Assembly: GCA_963204785.1 (NCBI GenBank)
Contig: CAUJHG010000026.1
Location: forward strand, 18,085 to 82,084
Source of the DNA: Pseudomonadota bacterium
GTDB taxonomy: Bacteria; Pseudomonadota; Gammaproteobacteria; Burkholderiales; Burkholderiaceae_E
Length of the DNA: 64,000 nt
Direction: 5' to 3'
Below the pieces are notes generated by a model. That model saw only the letters and a program-made list of their open reading frames with translations, was not told where the DNA came from and did no database searches. The translations under genes and the position numbers were made by a program. Shown in pieces: positions 8,195 through 17,258 of this stretch. The first letter of the stretch is position 1; each line of letters opens with the position of its first letter.

Positions 8195-9159
8195 GGCAAC
8201 CGCAGCTCCGTGTCGCGTCGCAAGGGCCATTTGCGGTCCACCTCGTCGATCAGGCCTCCCGCCTTGCGCAGGCTCTCCTGCACCTCCGCGCGCAGCGTGG
8301 CGAGGTCCTCGGTGGCCTCGCGGGTGTTCGCGGCGGCGCGCTGCGCCTCGGCCAGGGTCGCGTCGGCGCGTTCGAGAGTGCGACGGGCATCGCCGAGCAG
8401 TGCGTCGAGCCGCCTGGCGACGCTCTGCGCGTCGTCCATCAGTCCGCCAGCGTCGAACACGCGGGCGTCGGTCTTGCGCGCGATTGCGTCGACGCGCTGC
8501 GCAAGGCCATCCAGCGAGGCCAGCAGGCGGTTCGCACGCTCGAGCATCGCCAGCGCCCTGGCCGCCTCCTCGTCGCTGCCGAGCAGCACCGCAAGTGCGC
8601 CGTGCCGGCCCCCGAAGCGGGCGACCAGTGCGCTGACTCCAGCCAGTCCGGTGCTGAGGTCGGAGGCCTCGGCGGTGAGCCGCTCCAGGTTCGCGAGCAC
8701 CTTGTTCAGGTTCGCCACCAGCGCGGGCAGTTCGTCGGTGGTGTCGCCGCGCAGCACCGGGCGCACCGCGCCCTCGGGGAGCGGCGCATCGTCGAGGTTG
8801 CCGGTGAAGGCGCGCAGGCGAGCGCCGCCCACGAGCCCGCGCTCGAGGGTGAACACGCTCGATGCACGAAGCCAGCGCGCGTCTGCCCTGGGGACGTCGA
8901 CCTCGATGCGTGCCTGGCCGTTGGGTGCGAGTTCGATCCGTCGCACCCGTCCCACCGGGAAGCCCGAGAAGCTGAGGTCGGCGCCGACGCTGACCCCTTC
9001 GGAGTCGTCGGCCATCAGCACCAGCGTCTGCGTGCTCTCGAAGGCGCCGCGCGAGTACAGCACGTAGGCGGCGAAGCCGGCCGACAGGAGCACGGTCAGC
9101 GCGAGCAGCAGCGTCGCCTTGACGTGGACGTGGCGCTCGGCAGCCTGATCTGCCTCCAC
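8191..9159 (-). CDS. mlaD: MCE domain protein, MlaD-like substrate-binding component
   Basis: A 322-residue protein with a single N-terminal membrane helix (ATLLLALTVLLSAGFAAYVL, residues 15-34), one MCE domain (about 40-120, with VSVGADLSFSGFPVGRVRRI) and a long C-terminal coiled-coil region rich in Ala, Leu and Glu (about 165-310). MCE proteins form hexameric rings that carry lipids between inner and outer membrane. The start is GTG 9159, preceded by GAGGAGAAGG. The permease gene ends 10 bases upstream and the lipoprotein gene overlaps downstream. The usual ATPase gene is absent from this operon. The long coiled-coil tail resembles the tunnel-forming tails of periplasm-spanning MCE proteins. 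Confidence 0.88.
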   Translation of the reverse strand: MEADQAAERHVHVKATLLLALTVLLSAGFAAYVLYSRGAFESTQTLVLMADDSEGVSVGADLSFSGFPVGRVRRIELAPNGQARIEVDVPRADARWLRASSVFTLERGLVGGARLRAFTGNLDDAPLPEGAVRPVLRGDTTDELPALVANLNKVLANLERLTAEASDLSTGLAGVSALVARFGGRHGALAVLLGSDEEAARALAMLERANRLLASLDGLAQRVDAIARKTDARVFDAGGLMDDAQSVARRLDALLGDARRTLERADATLAEAQRAAANTREATEDLATLRAEVQESLRKAGGLIDEVDRKWPLRRDTELRLP

Positions 9160-9169
9160 TGCCTTCTCC

Positions 9170-9973
9170 TCAGGCGTAGCTCAGCGCGAGCGCGCCGAGT
9201 TCGAGCGCGGCCAGCGCAATGCCCAGGCGGACCATCGCACCGCGCACGGCTGCCGGGATCATCGCCGGATCGCGGGGGACCGACAGCGCTGCCGCGATCG
9301 GGATCGCCGCGACCGCCAGTCCGAAGAGCAGCGTCTTGAGCGCGAGCCCCGTCACCACCACCGGCGTGAAGACCTGCCCGGTCACCCGCAGGTATTGCGC
9401 GACACCCCATGGCGACAGGCCGTAGACCGCTTCGTAGACCACCAGCATCGCGACGGCGCTGCTGAGCCAGGCGAGCAGCATCACCGCGACGACGCTGCCG
9501 AAGGCGCGCGGCACGAGTTCGTGGCGCAAGGGGTCGCCGCCGGCGCTGCGCAGCCGGTCGAAGTCGCCTGCCACGTGCTTGAGCGCGACCTGGACGCTCA
9601 TTGCCGCGCCCGAGCGAAGCGCGACCGCAAGGGCTGCGAGCAGCGGCAGCAGCTCGACCACCAGCACCCGGACCGTGAGCTCGAGCGCATAGCCGGAGAG
9701 GCCGAACTCGCGCGCCGTGCCCACGACGATGTGGACCAGCACGTAGGCCAGTGCGGTGCAGCCGATGAGGAATCCCGCCAGCGTGGGCCAGGCCGACAGG
9801 TAGATCTGCCGCGCGGCACGACGGCGCATCTCGCCGTCCCAGGCCGACGGGGAGAGTGCGATCGCCAGCGCGAGTGCGCCGAAGCGGATCGCCCGCCGCC
9901 ACGGCCCGCCATGACTGCCCCTCGCGGATGGCACGCCAGCCTCGGGCTGCGGGGACGATGCGGGCAGCGCCAT
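9170..9973 (-). CDS. mlaE: MlaE-family ABC transporter permease
   Basis: A 267-residue inner membrane protein of the MlaE/YrbE family, the permease of lipid-transporting ABC systems that work with an MCE ring. Visible family features are AARQIYLSAWPTLAGFLIG near residue 53, LPLLAALAVALRSGAAMSVQ (family pattern LxPLLxALxxAxRxGxA) and GLALKTLLFGLAVAAIPIAA towards the C-terminus. About five hydrophobic segments are present. The N-terminal 30 residues are hydrophilic and variable. It is the first gene of a three-gene set (permease, MCE protein, lipoprotein), all on the minus strand. No ATP-binding partner is encoded next to it, so it must borrow one from elsewhere or be inactive. Confidence 0.88.
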   Translation of the reverse strand: MALPASSPQPEAGVPSARGSHGGPWRRAIRFGALALAIALSPSAWDGEMRRRAARQIYLSAWPTLAGFLIGCTALAYVLVHIVVGTAREFGLSGYALELTVRVLVVELLPLLAALAVALRSGAAMSVQVALKHVAGDFDRLRSAGGDPLRHELVPRAFGSVVAVMLLAWLSSAVAMLVVYEAVYGLSPWGVAQYLRVTGQVFTPVVVTGLALKTLLFGLAVAAIPIAAALSVPRDPAMIPAAVRGAMVRLGIALAALELGALALSYA

Positions 9974-10043
9974 CAGCCGAGGCCGCGGCGCCCGGGCGCG
10001 GCCATGGGGGCGGCGCCGATCGGGTCGTCGATGGGCATGCCGG

Positions 10044-11201
10044 TCAGAGCGTGCGGCTGATCACCTCTTTCATGATCTCGCTGGTGCCGCCGAAGATCCG
10101 CTGCACCCGTGCGTCCGCGTAGGCGCGCGTGACCGGGTACTCGAGCATGAAGCCGCTGCCCCCGTGCAGCTGAACGCACTCGTCGAGGACCCGGCCCTGC
10201 ATCTCGGTGCACCAGAGCTTGGCCATCGACGCGGTCGCGGTGTCGAGTTCCTTCTTCAGCACAGCCTCGATGCAGCGGTCGACGAACACGCGGCCCACCT
10301 GGGCCTCGGTCTTGAGCTCGGCGAGCTTGAAGCGCACGCTCTGGAAGTCGAACACCGACTTGCCGAAGGCCTTGCGATCGTGCACGTAGGCATTGGTCCA
10401 CTCGATGGCCGCCTCGGCGTTGGCGACCGCCCGGATCGCGATCATCAGCCGCTCCCAGGGCAGCTCCTGCATCAGGTAGATGAAGCCCTCGCCCTCGCGG
10501 CCGAGCATCCGGCTGGCGGGCACGCGCACGTTGTCGAAGAACAGCTCGGAGGTGTCCTGCGCCTTCAGGCCGAGCTTCTTCAGGCGCCTGCCCTTGCTGA
10601 AGCCGGGCATGCCTTCCTCGACGATGAACAGGCTCGTGCCCTTGGCGCCGAGCTCGGGGTTGCTCTTGGCGACCACCACCACGACGTCGGCGTTGTAGCC
10701 GTTGGTGATGTAGGTCTTCGAGCCGCTGATCACCCACTCGTCGCCGTCGCGGCGCGCAGTGGTGCGGATCGACTGCAGGTCGGAGCCTGCGCCCGGCTCG
10801 GTCATCGCGATCGCGCCGATCTTCTCGCCGCGGGCCATCGGCGGCAGGTAGGCCTGCCTGATCTCCTCGGAGCCGAAGTTCAGCAGGTAGTTGCTGACGA
10901 TGTCCGAGTGCAGCGAGAAGCCCGGGCCGGATGCGCCGAAGCGGGCCGCCTCCTCGATCAGGATCGTGCTGTAGAGGCGGTCGACGCCGGCTCCGCCGTA
11001 CTGCTCAGGCATGGTCACGCACAGCAGGCCGTTGGCGCCGGCCTTCTCCCAGCAGTCGCGGTCGACGTAGCCCTGCTCCTCCCAGCGCTCGTGGTGCGGC
11101 ATCACCTCGGTTTCGAAGAAGCGCCGGACGTTGTCGCGGAACAGCTCGTGATCGGCATCGAAGAGCTTGCGGGGCAGGTGCTGGGCTTGCTTGCGGGACA
11201 T
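10044..11201 (-). CDS. acyl-CoA dehydrogenase
   Basis: A 385-residue flavoprotein of the acyl-CoA dehydrogenase family, which introduces the alpha-beta double bond into acyl-CoAs and passes electrons to ETF. The order is an N-terminal helical domain, a beta domain with [20 protein letters not shown] (residues 131-150) and a C-terminal helical domain with [20 protein letters not shown]. The usual C-terminal YEGT catalytic motif reads FGGTSEI, without the Glu. Instead Glu250 in [10 protein letters not shown] sits where isovaleryl-CoA and long-chain dehydrogenases carry their base, so activity on long or branched acyl-CoAs is likely. The start [15 protein letters not shown] matches the family. 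It is followed on the same strand, after 70 bases, by the MCE cluster; upstream lies a MaoC hydratase gene. Confidence 0.92.
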   Translation of the reverse strand: MSRKQAQHLPRKLFDADHELFRDNVRRFFETEVMPHHERWEEQGYVDRDCWEKAGANGLLCVTMPEQYGGAGVDRLYSTILIEEAARFGASGPGFSLHSDIVSNYLLNFGSEEIRQAYLPPMARGEKIGAIAMTEPGAGSDLQSIRTTARRDGDEWVISGSKTYITNGYNADVVVVVAKSNPELGAKGTSLFIVEEGMPGFSKGRRLKKLGLKAQDTSELFFDNVRVPASRMLGREGEGFIYLMQELPWERLMIAIRAVANAEAAIEWTNAYVHDRKAFGKSVFDFQSVRFKLAELKTEAQVGRVFVDRCIEAVLKKELDTATASMAKLWCTEMQGRVLDECVQLHGGSGFMLEYPVTRAYADARVQRIFGGTSEIMKEVISRTL

Positions 11202-11301
11202 GGCGGGGCCTCCGGGAGGGTTCGTCGATGATGCGGCTGCGTGGACTCGGGCAGCGGGCCTTGGACTGTGATGCCTCGGGCGATGGTGGGCGGTCGGCAG
11301 C

Positions 11302-12183
11302 TCAGGCGATCTCGGCAAGGCCGTGCGAGAGCACGACCACGTCGCGTTCGAGTGCGCGCGCACGGAACTGGACGCGGCTGCCCTGGCGCCAGATCTCGGT
11401 GCGCAGGGTCTCGCCGGGGAAGACCGGGCCGGAGAAGCGCAGCCCGATCGACTTCAGCCGCGTCGGGTCGTAGTCGCAGCAGCTGCGCACGATCGCGTGG
11501 GCGGCGACGCCGAAGCTGGCCAGGCCGTGCAGGATCGGCCTCTGGAAGCCGGCGGCGCGCGCCACCTTCGGATCGGCGTGCAGCGGGTTCAGGTCGGCGC
11601 ACAAGCGGTAGATCAGCGCGGCCTGCGGCATCGTGGGCAGGTCGCACACCAGGTCGGGCGCGGTGTCGGGGGTTGCGGGCTTCGCGGCCGGGGCGGGGTC
11701 GCCGCCGCGCGGGCCGTTGTCGGGCTGCTCGGAGAAGCCGCCGTCGCCGCGGCAGAAGGTCAGGTGCTCGAGCGTGGCGAGCAGTTCCCCGGTCGCCTTG
11801 TCGCGCAGCGTGCGCTCCTGCACCAGGATCGCGCCCTTGTCGCGGCCCTTGTCGACGATGCCCTTGACCCGCATGCTGCCGACGACCGTCGCGGCCACCG
11901 GGATCGGGCGGTGGATGACCAGGCTCTGCTCGCCGTGCAGCACCTTCACCCAGTCGATCCCGGTGTTCTGCTCCTTGACCCAGAAGCCGTGCGTGGCCAG
12001 CACCACCGGCATGGTGGGGGCGGCGACCATGTCCTCCTCGTAGACGAAGCGCAGCTGCCGCTCGTCCATCGGGTCGTGACCGTAGCCCACGCCCAGCGCG
12101 TAGAGCGCCGAATCCTTCCAGTCGTAGCTCTGCTCGACGTCGGCCAGTGGCCAGTTGCGCAGGCGTTTGTAGTCGATTGCCAT
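11302..12183 (-). CDS. MaoC-family enoyl-CoA hydratase 2
   Basis: A 293-residue protein with two hot-dog folds, like the C-terminal half of multifunctional enzyme 2. The N-terminal half starts MAIDYKRLRNW and contains YALGVGYGHDP; the C-terminal half has the R-specific hydratase motif YRLCADLNPLHADPKVARAA followed by GFQRPILHGL (about residues 203-235), with the catalytic Asp and His in that stretch. A low-complexity linker (about 155-180) joins the halves. The family hydrates trans-2-enoyl-CoA to (3R)-hydroxyacyl-CoA, which would act after the neighbouring acyl-CoA dehydrogenase. The two genes share a strand and are 100 bases apart, so they may be co-transcribed. Substrate length is unknown. 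Confidence 0.92.
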   Translation of the reverse strand: MAIDYKRLRNWPLADVEQSYDWKDSALYALGVGYGHDPMDERQLRFVYEEDMVAAPTMPVVLATHGFWVKEQNTGIDWVKVLHGEQSLVIHRPIPVAATVVGSMRVKGIVDKGRDKGAILVQERTLRDKATGELLATLEHLTFCRGDGGFSEQPDNGPRGGDPAPAAKPATPDTAPDLVCDLPTMPQAALIYRLCADLNPLHADPKVARAAGFQRPILHGLASFGVAAHAIVRSCCDYDPTRLKSIGLRFSGPVFPGETLRTEIWRQGSRVQFRARALERDVVVLSHGLAEIA

Positions 12184-12302
12184 CTGGTGTGATCCTGAAA
12201 CTGCCGACCGATGCCGCGGCTGTCGCGGGCCGGCCCGGCGCCGGTGGGGAAGCGGGCTGGCCGCGGGGGAACGGGTCTGCCGCGGCGCTCGGTGGGAAAC
12301 AT

Positions 12303-12319
12303 ACCGCGGCTGCCGCGGT
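12303..12319 (-). terminator. candidate terminator downstream of emrB
   Basis: ACCGCGG and CCGCGGT form a perfect 7-bp stem with a 3-base loop, 27 bases after the emrB stop. On the minus strand it is followed by ATGTTTCCC, only a weak T-run, so termination is plausible rather than certain. The rest of the 162-base gap between emrB and the MaoC gene shows no gene. Confidence 0.4.
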
Positions 12320-12345
12320 TCGCAAAACCGGCGGACCCGGACCGC

Positions 12346-13926
12346 TCAGCGGCCCGCCGCAGGGCGCGCAGCCGACGCCGGCCGCATTGCCGGCGCCCCG
12401 CCCGGGCGGGGCGGGCGCGAGTGCCAGACGAAGAACAGCAGCGCGATGAAGATCACCGCCGACGCGTAGTTCAGCTCGACCGTGGACAGGGTGAGCGCCT
12501 GCTGGTCCGCGAGCCGGTTGACCACTGCCAGCGACTGGTCCGCGTCGAAGCCGGCGGAACCCAGGCCCGCGAGGGCGCCGTCGGCAACGGCGCGCCCGGT
12601 GCGGACCTGCTCGGCAAGCTGCGCGTGGTGCATTGCGCCCCGGTCGGTCCAGATCGTCGTGGTGATCGATGTGCCGAAGGCGCCGGCGCAGGTGCGAAGG
12701 AAGTTGCTCAGGCTCGAGGCAGCCGGGATCCGGTCCGGCGACAGGCCGGAGAGGGTGATCGAGGTCAGCGGAACGAAGAGCATCGCCACCGCGATCCCCT
12801 GGACCAGCGAGGGCGCCATCAGCGTTGCGAGGTCGGCCTCGATGTTGAAACGCGCGCGCATCTCGAAGGCCACAGCGAAGACCAGCAGGGATCCCGTGGC
12901 GATGTAGCGCGGATCGACCGTCTGCAGGCTGCGCCCCACGAAGGGCATCAGCAGGATTCCGAACACGCCGACCGGCGCCATCACCATCCCGGCCATCGTC
13001 GCGGTGTAGCCGAGCTGCTGCTGCAGCCAGAGCGGGATGATCACCGCGTTGCCGAAGAAGATGCCGTAGGTGACCGACAGCGCAAGCGTGCTGGTCCAGA
13101 AGTTGCGCTCGAGGATCAGCTTCAGGTCCACCACCGGATGCTTGTCGGTGAGCTCCCATATCAGGAAGGCCACGAAGGCGATCACGCAGACGATCGCCAG
13201 CGCCACCACCGTGTTCGAGGAGAACCAGTCGCGCTCCTTGCCCAGGTCCAGTCCCATCTGCAGCGCGGCGACCCAGATCACCAGCAGGCCCATTCCGACC
13301 GCGTCGACCGGCATCTTGCGCGTGGCGGTCTCGCGGGTCCGGTAGATGGAGAAGGCCAGGAGCATGGTGAGCGCGCCGATCGGCACGTTCACGTAGAAGA
13401 TCCATGGCCAGGAGAGGTTGTCGGTGATCCAGCCTCCGAGCAGCGGGCCGACGATCGGAGCGACCATCGTGGTCATCGACCACATCGCCAGCGCGATCCC
13501 GGCCTGCGCCGGCGGATAGCTGGCCAGCAGCAGCGTCTGCGACACGGGGATCAGCGGTCCGGCCACCGCGCCCTGGAGGATGCGGAAGGCCACCAGCAGT
13601 TCCAGGTTGGGCGCGATCCCGCACAGCCAGGAGCTCAGCGAGAACATCCCGACGCTGAACATGAACAGGCGCACCTGCCCGAAGCGCTGCACCAGCCATC
13701 CGGTCAGCGGCATCGAGATCGCGGTGGCCATCCCGAAGCTGGTGATCACCAGCGTGCCCTGGGAAGGCGTGGCGCCCAGGTCGCCTGCGATCGCCGGCAG
13801 CGAGACGTTGGCGATCGAACTGGTGAGCACGTTCAGGAAGGTCGCCAGCGAAAGCGCCAGCGTGCCGAGCACCAGCATGATGCCCTGCAGGGGCGCCTGC
13901 GGCGCCGGCGGGGCGGCAGCGCTCAT
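12346..13926 (-). CDS. emrB: DHA2-family multidrug efflux MFS transporter EmrB
   Basis: A 526-residue protein with 14 predicted membrane helices, the DHA2 (EmrB/QacA) drug:H+ antiporter type. Family motifs include LPAIAGDLGATPSQGTLVIT after helix 1, GWLVQRFGQVRLFMFSVGMF (motif A region), AFRILQGAVAGPLIPVSQTL (motif B with the Arg) and GPLLGGWITDNLSWPWIFYV (motif C, GPxLGG). The C-terminal 25 residues are a Pro/Ala/Arg-rich tail. Its start overlaps the emrA stop by four bases (ATGA). It would form the inner-membrane pump of the EmrAB-OMF tripartite system. Substrates are typically hydrophobic uncouplers and antibiotics; the actual ones cannot be read from sequence. Confidence 0.95.
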   Translation of the reverse strand: MSAAAPPAPQAPLQGIMLVLGTLALSLATFLNVLTSSIANVSLPAIAGDLGATPSQGTLVITSFGMATAISMPLTGWLVQRFGQVRLFMFSVGMFSLSSWLCGIAPNLELLVAFRILQGAVAGPLIPVSQTLLLASYPPAQAGIALAMWSMTTMVAPIVGPLLGGWITDNLSWPWIFYVNVPIGALTMLLAFSIYRTRETATRKMPVDAVGMGLLVIWVAALQMGLDLGKERDWFSSNTVVALAIVCVIAFVAFLIWELTDKHPVVDLKLILERNFWTSTLALSVTYGIFFGNAVIIPLWLQQQLGYTATMAGMVMAPVGVFGILLMPFVGRSLQTVDPRYIATGSLLVFAVAFEMRARFNIEADLATLMAPSLVQGIAVAMLFVPLTSITLSGLSPDRIPAASSLSNFLRTCAGAFGTSITTTIWTDRGAMHHAQLAEQVRTGRAVADGALAGLGSAGFDADQSLAVVNRLADQQALTLSTVELNYASAVIFIALLFFVWHSRPPRPGGAPAMRPASAARPAAGR

Positions 13927-15143
13927 CGCGGCCCGCGACCGAGGTTGGCCGCCACGATCCGCGCGATCCGTTCATCGGCGCCGCGCAGCGCCTGCTCGAA
14001 CATGCCGGTGGCGGCGAGCGGCTCGGCGCGCGGGGACTGCGCAAGCTCGGGGCCGCTGCGATCGGTGATGTCGATGGTCACGTGCATCGACAGCCCGAGG
14101 CGCAGCGGGTGGGCGGCGAGGTTCTGCGGATCGATCGCGACGCGCACCGGAACCCGCTGCACGACCTTGATCCAGTTGCCGGTCGCGTTCTGCGCCGGCA
14201 GCAGAGCGAACACTGCGCCGGTGCCTGCGCCCAAGCCCTGGACCCGCCCTTCGTAGACCACCTTGCTGCCGTGCAGGTCGGCGGTGACCTTCGCGGGCTG
14301 GCCGATCCGGATGTCGCGCAGCTGCGGTTCCTTGAAGTTCGCCTCGATCCAGACCTGATCGAGCGCGACCACCGACATCAGCGGTGCGCCGGCCTGCACC
14401 CGCTGGCCGATCTGGGCGGTGCGCCGCGCCACGTGTCCGGTCACCGGCGAGACCACGGTGGCGCGCGCCAGCACGAGCCAGGCCTCGCGCACCTGGGCGG
14501 CCGCGCGCAGCACGTTCGGATGCTCCTCGACCGGAGCGCCCTCGGTCATCACCAGGTTGGCGGCAAGCTGCTCGCGCGCTGCGAGCAGGCCGGCTTCGGC
14601 AGCGGCGACTGCACCGCGCTGCGTGGCAATCGATGCACGTGCGTGCTGGACTTCCTCGGCACGCACTGCGCCCGAGGCGAGCAGGCCTTCGCGGCGGGCG
14701 AGGTCGCCCTCGGCGCGCGCGAGCTCGGAGCGCACACGGCGCAGCTCGGCCTCGCGCAGCGCGATCCCGGCCTTCAGCGTCGCGTTGTTCGCGTACATCG
14801 CGCGAACCTCGCGCACCACCTGGCCGAGCTGCGCCTCGGCGCGCGCGAGCGCGACTCGGGCGTCGGCGTCGTCCAGGCGCACCAGCGGCTGGCCGGCCTC
14901 GACCCGGTCGGTCTCGTCGGCGAGGATCGCGGTGATCGCACCGGCGGCCTGCGGGGTCACCTGGACCACGCTGCCGTGCACGTAGGCGTTGTCGGTGCTC
15001 ATGTAGCGGCTGCCGATCAGCCACCACCAGGCGCCCCAGGCGAGTCCGCCGACGATGACCGCGAGAGCGAGCAGGAGCAGTCCGGAACGCCGTCGGCTGT
15101 TCCTGGGGGCGACAGGTGCTGCCTGCGTGGTGTCGGAGCTCAT
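13923..15143 (-). CDS. emrA: EmrA/HlyD-type membrane fusion protein
   Basis: A 406-residue periplasmic adaptor. One N-terminal membrane helix (LLLLALAVIVGGLAWGAWWW, residues 21-40) is followed by YMSTDNAYVHGSVVQVTPQA, the EmrA signature at the start of the biotinyl-lipoyl domain. A long alpha-helical hairpin spans about residues 95-215, and the second lipoyl half reads VVSPVTGHVARRTAQIGQRV. The beta-barrel domain contains QVWIEANFKEPQLRDIRIGQ. The protein bridges EmrB to the outer-membrane channel. Both junctions with neighbouring genes are ATGA overlaps, so the three pump genes are translationally coupled. The C-terminal 50 residues are longer than in E. coli EmrA. Confidence 0.95.
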   Translation of the reverse strand: MSSDTTQAAPVAPRNSRRRSGLLLLALAVIVGGLAWGAWWWLIGSRYMSTDNAYVHGSVVQVTPQAAGAITAILADETDRVEAGQPLVRLDDADARVALARAEAQLGQVVREVRAMYANNATLKAGIALREAELRRVRSELARAEGDLARREGLLASGAVRAEEVQHARASIATQRGAVAAAEAGLLAAREQLAANLVMTEGAPVEEHPNVLRAAAQVREAWLVLARATVVSPVTGHVARRTAQIGQRVQAGAPLMSVVALDQVWIEANFKEPQLRDIRIGQPAKVTADLHGSKVVYEGRVQGLGAGTGAVFALLPAQNATGNWIKVVQRVPVRVAIDPQNLAAHPLRLGLSMHVTIDITDRSGPELAQSPRAEPLAATGMFEQALRGADERIARIVAANLGRGPR

Positions 15144-16618
15144 CGGGACGTCTCGTCGGTTCGGATTTCCGGGGCCTCGTATCCGCCACCGAGCGCGCGG
15201 GCCAGCCCGGCGTGCAGCTGCGCGCCCCGCGCGGCGAGGTCGGCGACGGCGCGGCGCTCGGCGATCACGCCAAGCTGCGCGCTGCGCACCTCGAGGTAGG
15301 TGGCCAGGCCGTTGCGATAGCGCTGCAGCGCGAGCGCGTGCGCATCCTGGGAGGCGGCCAGCGCCTCGCGCTGTTCGCGCTCACGGCGCGACAGCGCGCG
15401 CAGCGACGCGAGGTGGTCGGCAACCTCGCGGGCGGCCTCGGCAATCGCCGCGTTGTAGGCCTGGACCGCCTCGTCGATCCCGGCGGTGCGTCCGCGCAGT
15501 TCGGCGCGCAGCCGTCCCGAGTCGAAGATCGGCAGGCGCAGCGCCGGTCCGACGCCCCCGGTGAGGCTGCCGCCGTCGACCCAGCGCGACAGCCAGAGAC
15601 TGGACAGGCCGACGAAGGCGCTCAGGTTCACGTTCGGGCGGAAGCGGGCAGCGGTCTCGTCGCGCGCACCGATCGCCGCCTCGATCCGCCAGCGTGCCGC
15701 GGCGATGTCGGCCCTGCGGCCCAGCAGATCGGCCGGAAGCTGCGCGGGCGTCTGCGCGGCGCCGGCCTCGGGCAGTGCGGCCTCGAGTCCGGCGAGCGCG
15801 TCCGGGGCCTGCGCGCTGAGCACCGCGAGCGCGTTGCGCGCCAGCGCGATCTCGCCGTCGAGCGCCTCGATCGTCGCGCGGGTGCGCGGCACCTCGCCCT
15901 CGGCGCGGCGCAGTTCCATCCGGCTGTCCAGGCCCGCGCGCACCCGGCTGGCGACCAGCGCGACCAGTTGCAGGTTCTCCTCGAGCGCTTCGGCAGCGAG
16001 TCGGCGCTGCGTCTGCAGGCGCGCGAGCTCGATCCAGTTGCGCACCACCTGCGCGGCCAGCAGCACCCGTGCGGCCTGGACCTCCGCCTGCGCGGCGCGG
16101 CCTGCACCGAGCGCGGCCTGCAGTGCTGCGCGGTTGCGCCCGAAGAAGTCCAGCTCCCAGGCGAAGTCGAGCATCGCCGTGTGCACGCTGCGCGTGCGCC
16201 CGGCCAGCGGCGCCGACACCAGTCCGTTCTCGGTGAAGCGTTGCCGGATGACGCTTGTCGAGCCGTCCACGCGAGGCCCGGACGAGGCCTCGACGAACTC
16301 GACGAAGCTGGTGGCGCGCGCCAGGCGCGCTTCGGCAACCATGAGCGTGGGATTGCCCGCGAGCGCGCGCTCGACGAGCTCGTGCAGCCGTGCGTCGCCG
16401 AAGCGCTGCCACCAGCGCTGCGCGGGCCAGTCGAAGTCGGCCTGCGCCACGGGCGCGAGTCCGACCGACGCCGGGGCGGCTGGCTGCGCGGTCGGGGAGA
16501 TCCCCGAGAGGTCGGCGCAGCCGGCGGCCAGCAGCGCTGCCGTGATCGCTGCGAGCCGGCGCAGGCCTGCGCCTGCGCGCGAAGCGGTCCTGGCGATGGC
16601 GGCGCCGGCAGGGTTCAC
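15140..16618 (-). CDS. outer-membrane efflux lipoprotein, NodT family
   Basis: A 492-residue TolC-like channel of the RND/EmrAB-associated NodT family. The N-terminal signal ends in LLAAGC (Cys at about residue 30), so the mature protein is probably lipidated. The duplicated coiled-coil architecture is visible: VERALAGNPTLMVAEARLAR and ALQAALGAGRAAQAEVQAAR in the first half, AQTPAQLPADLLGRRADIAA (family signature LPADLLxRRPDI) and the AYNAAIAEAAREVADHLASL repeat in the second. The start is GTG 16618, overlapping the marR stop (GTGA). It supplies the outer-membrane exit for EmrAB encoded immediately downstream. Confidence 0.93.
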   Translation of the reverse strand: MNPAGAAIARTASRAGAGLRRLAAITAALLAAGCADLSGISPTAQPAAPASVGLAPVAQADFDWPAQRWWQRFGDARLHELVERALAGNPTLMVAEARLARATSFVEFVEASSGPRVDGSTSVIRQRFTENGLVSAPLAGRTRSVHTAMLDFAWELDFFGRNRAALQAALGAGRAAQAEVQAARVLLAAQVVRNWIELARLQTQRRLAAEALEENLQLVALVASRVRAGLDSRMELRRAEGEVPRTRATIEALDGEIALARNALAVLSAQAPDALAGLEAALPEAGAAQTPAQLPADLLGRRADIAAARWRIEAAIGARDETAARFRPNVNLSAFVGLSSLWLSRWVDGGSLTGGVGPALRLPIFDSGRLRAELRGRTAGIDEAVQAYNAAIAEAAREVADHLASLRALSRREREQREALAASQDAHALALQRYRNGLATYLEVRSAQLGVIAERRAVADLAARGAQLHAGLARALGGGYEAPEIRTDETSR

Positions 16619-17124
16619 GATGCCGCCTGCGCAGGCTGTGCGCGCTCGCCGTTGGCGACCATGCGCGCGAGCATCGACTGCAGCGCCGCGAATTCCTCCT
16701 GGCTGAAGCCGACCAGGTGGGCGTTGTAGACCGAGGCCAGCACTGCAGGGATGCGCGCTGCGGCCCGCTCGCCCTCGGCGGTCAGCTCGAGCATCACCAG
16801 GCGCCGATCCTCCTCGGAGCGCCTGCGCAGCAGCAGGCCCTTCCTCTCCAGGCGGTTCAGCGTGCGGGTCATCGCGCCGGCATTGACCAGGAGCTCCTGC
16901 GCGAGCGCGGCCGCGGTCCGCCCCCGGCCGGCCGCGATCAGGAACAGCGGCCCCCACTGCGCGTCGGTCAGGCCGTGCCGGGCCATCTCGGCGTCGATGC
17001 AGCGCGTGATCGACAGCCGCAGCTTGCGGATCAGGGCGCCGACGGTGTCGCCGATCCGGTAGTCGTGCGCGTGGTAGAAGGCGATCGCTTCTGCGGGAGG
17101 AAGGGAAGTCGAAGTCGGGGTCAT
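16615..17124 (-). CDS. MarR family transcriptional regulator of the efflux operon
   Basis: A 169-residue winged-helix protein of the MarR/EmrR type. The DNA-binding core reads RTAAALAQELLVNAGAMTRT (helices 3-4) and LNRLERKGLLLRRRSEEDRR (wing, with the conserved DRR), followed by VMLELTAEGERAA. The preceding helix contains LTDAQWGPLFLIAAGRGRT. Such proteins repress drug-efflux operons and release DNA when they bind phenolic ligands. It is the first gene of marR-OMF-emrA-emrB, each overlapping the next by four bases, so it almost certainly regulates its own operon through the inverted repeat just upstream of its start. Confidence 0.94.
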   Translation of the reverse strand: MTPTSTSLPPAEAIAFYHAHDYRIGDTVGALIRKLRLSITRCIDAEMARHGLTDAQWGPLFLIAAGRGRTAAALAQELLVNAGAMTRTLNRLERKGLLLRRRSEEDRRLVMLELTAEGERAAARIPAVLASVYNAHLVGFSQEEFAALQSMLARMVANGERAQPAQAAS

Positions 17125-17134
17125 TGCCCAGGCA

Positions 17135-17154
17135 TTGGTTGCTGGTGCAACAAA
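17135..17154. promoter_or_regulatory. candidate MarR operator
   Basis: TTGGTTGC, four bases (TGGT), then GCAACAAA: an inverted repeat with 7 of 8 pairs matching, starting 11 bases upstream of the marR start codon. Its size and TTGC/GCAA core are typical of MarR-family sites, and it overlaps the region where the promoter should lie. It is also about 105 bases upstream of the divergent DUF169 gene. Confidence 0.55.
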
Positions 17155-17258
17155 CTATGCCGGCCCCCGGCGGCGGTCAACGGTCGGCGCCGCTGCTAGA
17201 GTCCGTTTTGTCCGCAACCGAAGAGACGAAGGCGCGCCGCGCCTGGAGGAGAGGAGCC

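Noticed and set aside
9160..9169. A frameshifted or degraded Mla ATPase between permease and MCE genes
   Set aside because: Only 10 bases separate the two genes and no Walker motif is present in any frame there, so no remnant exists in this operon.
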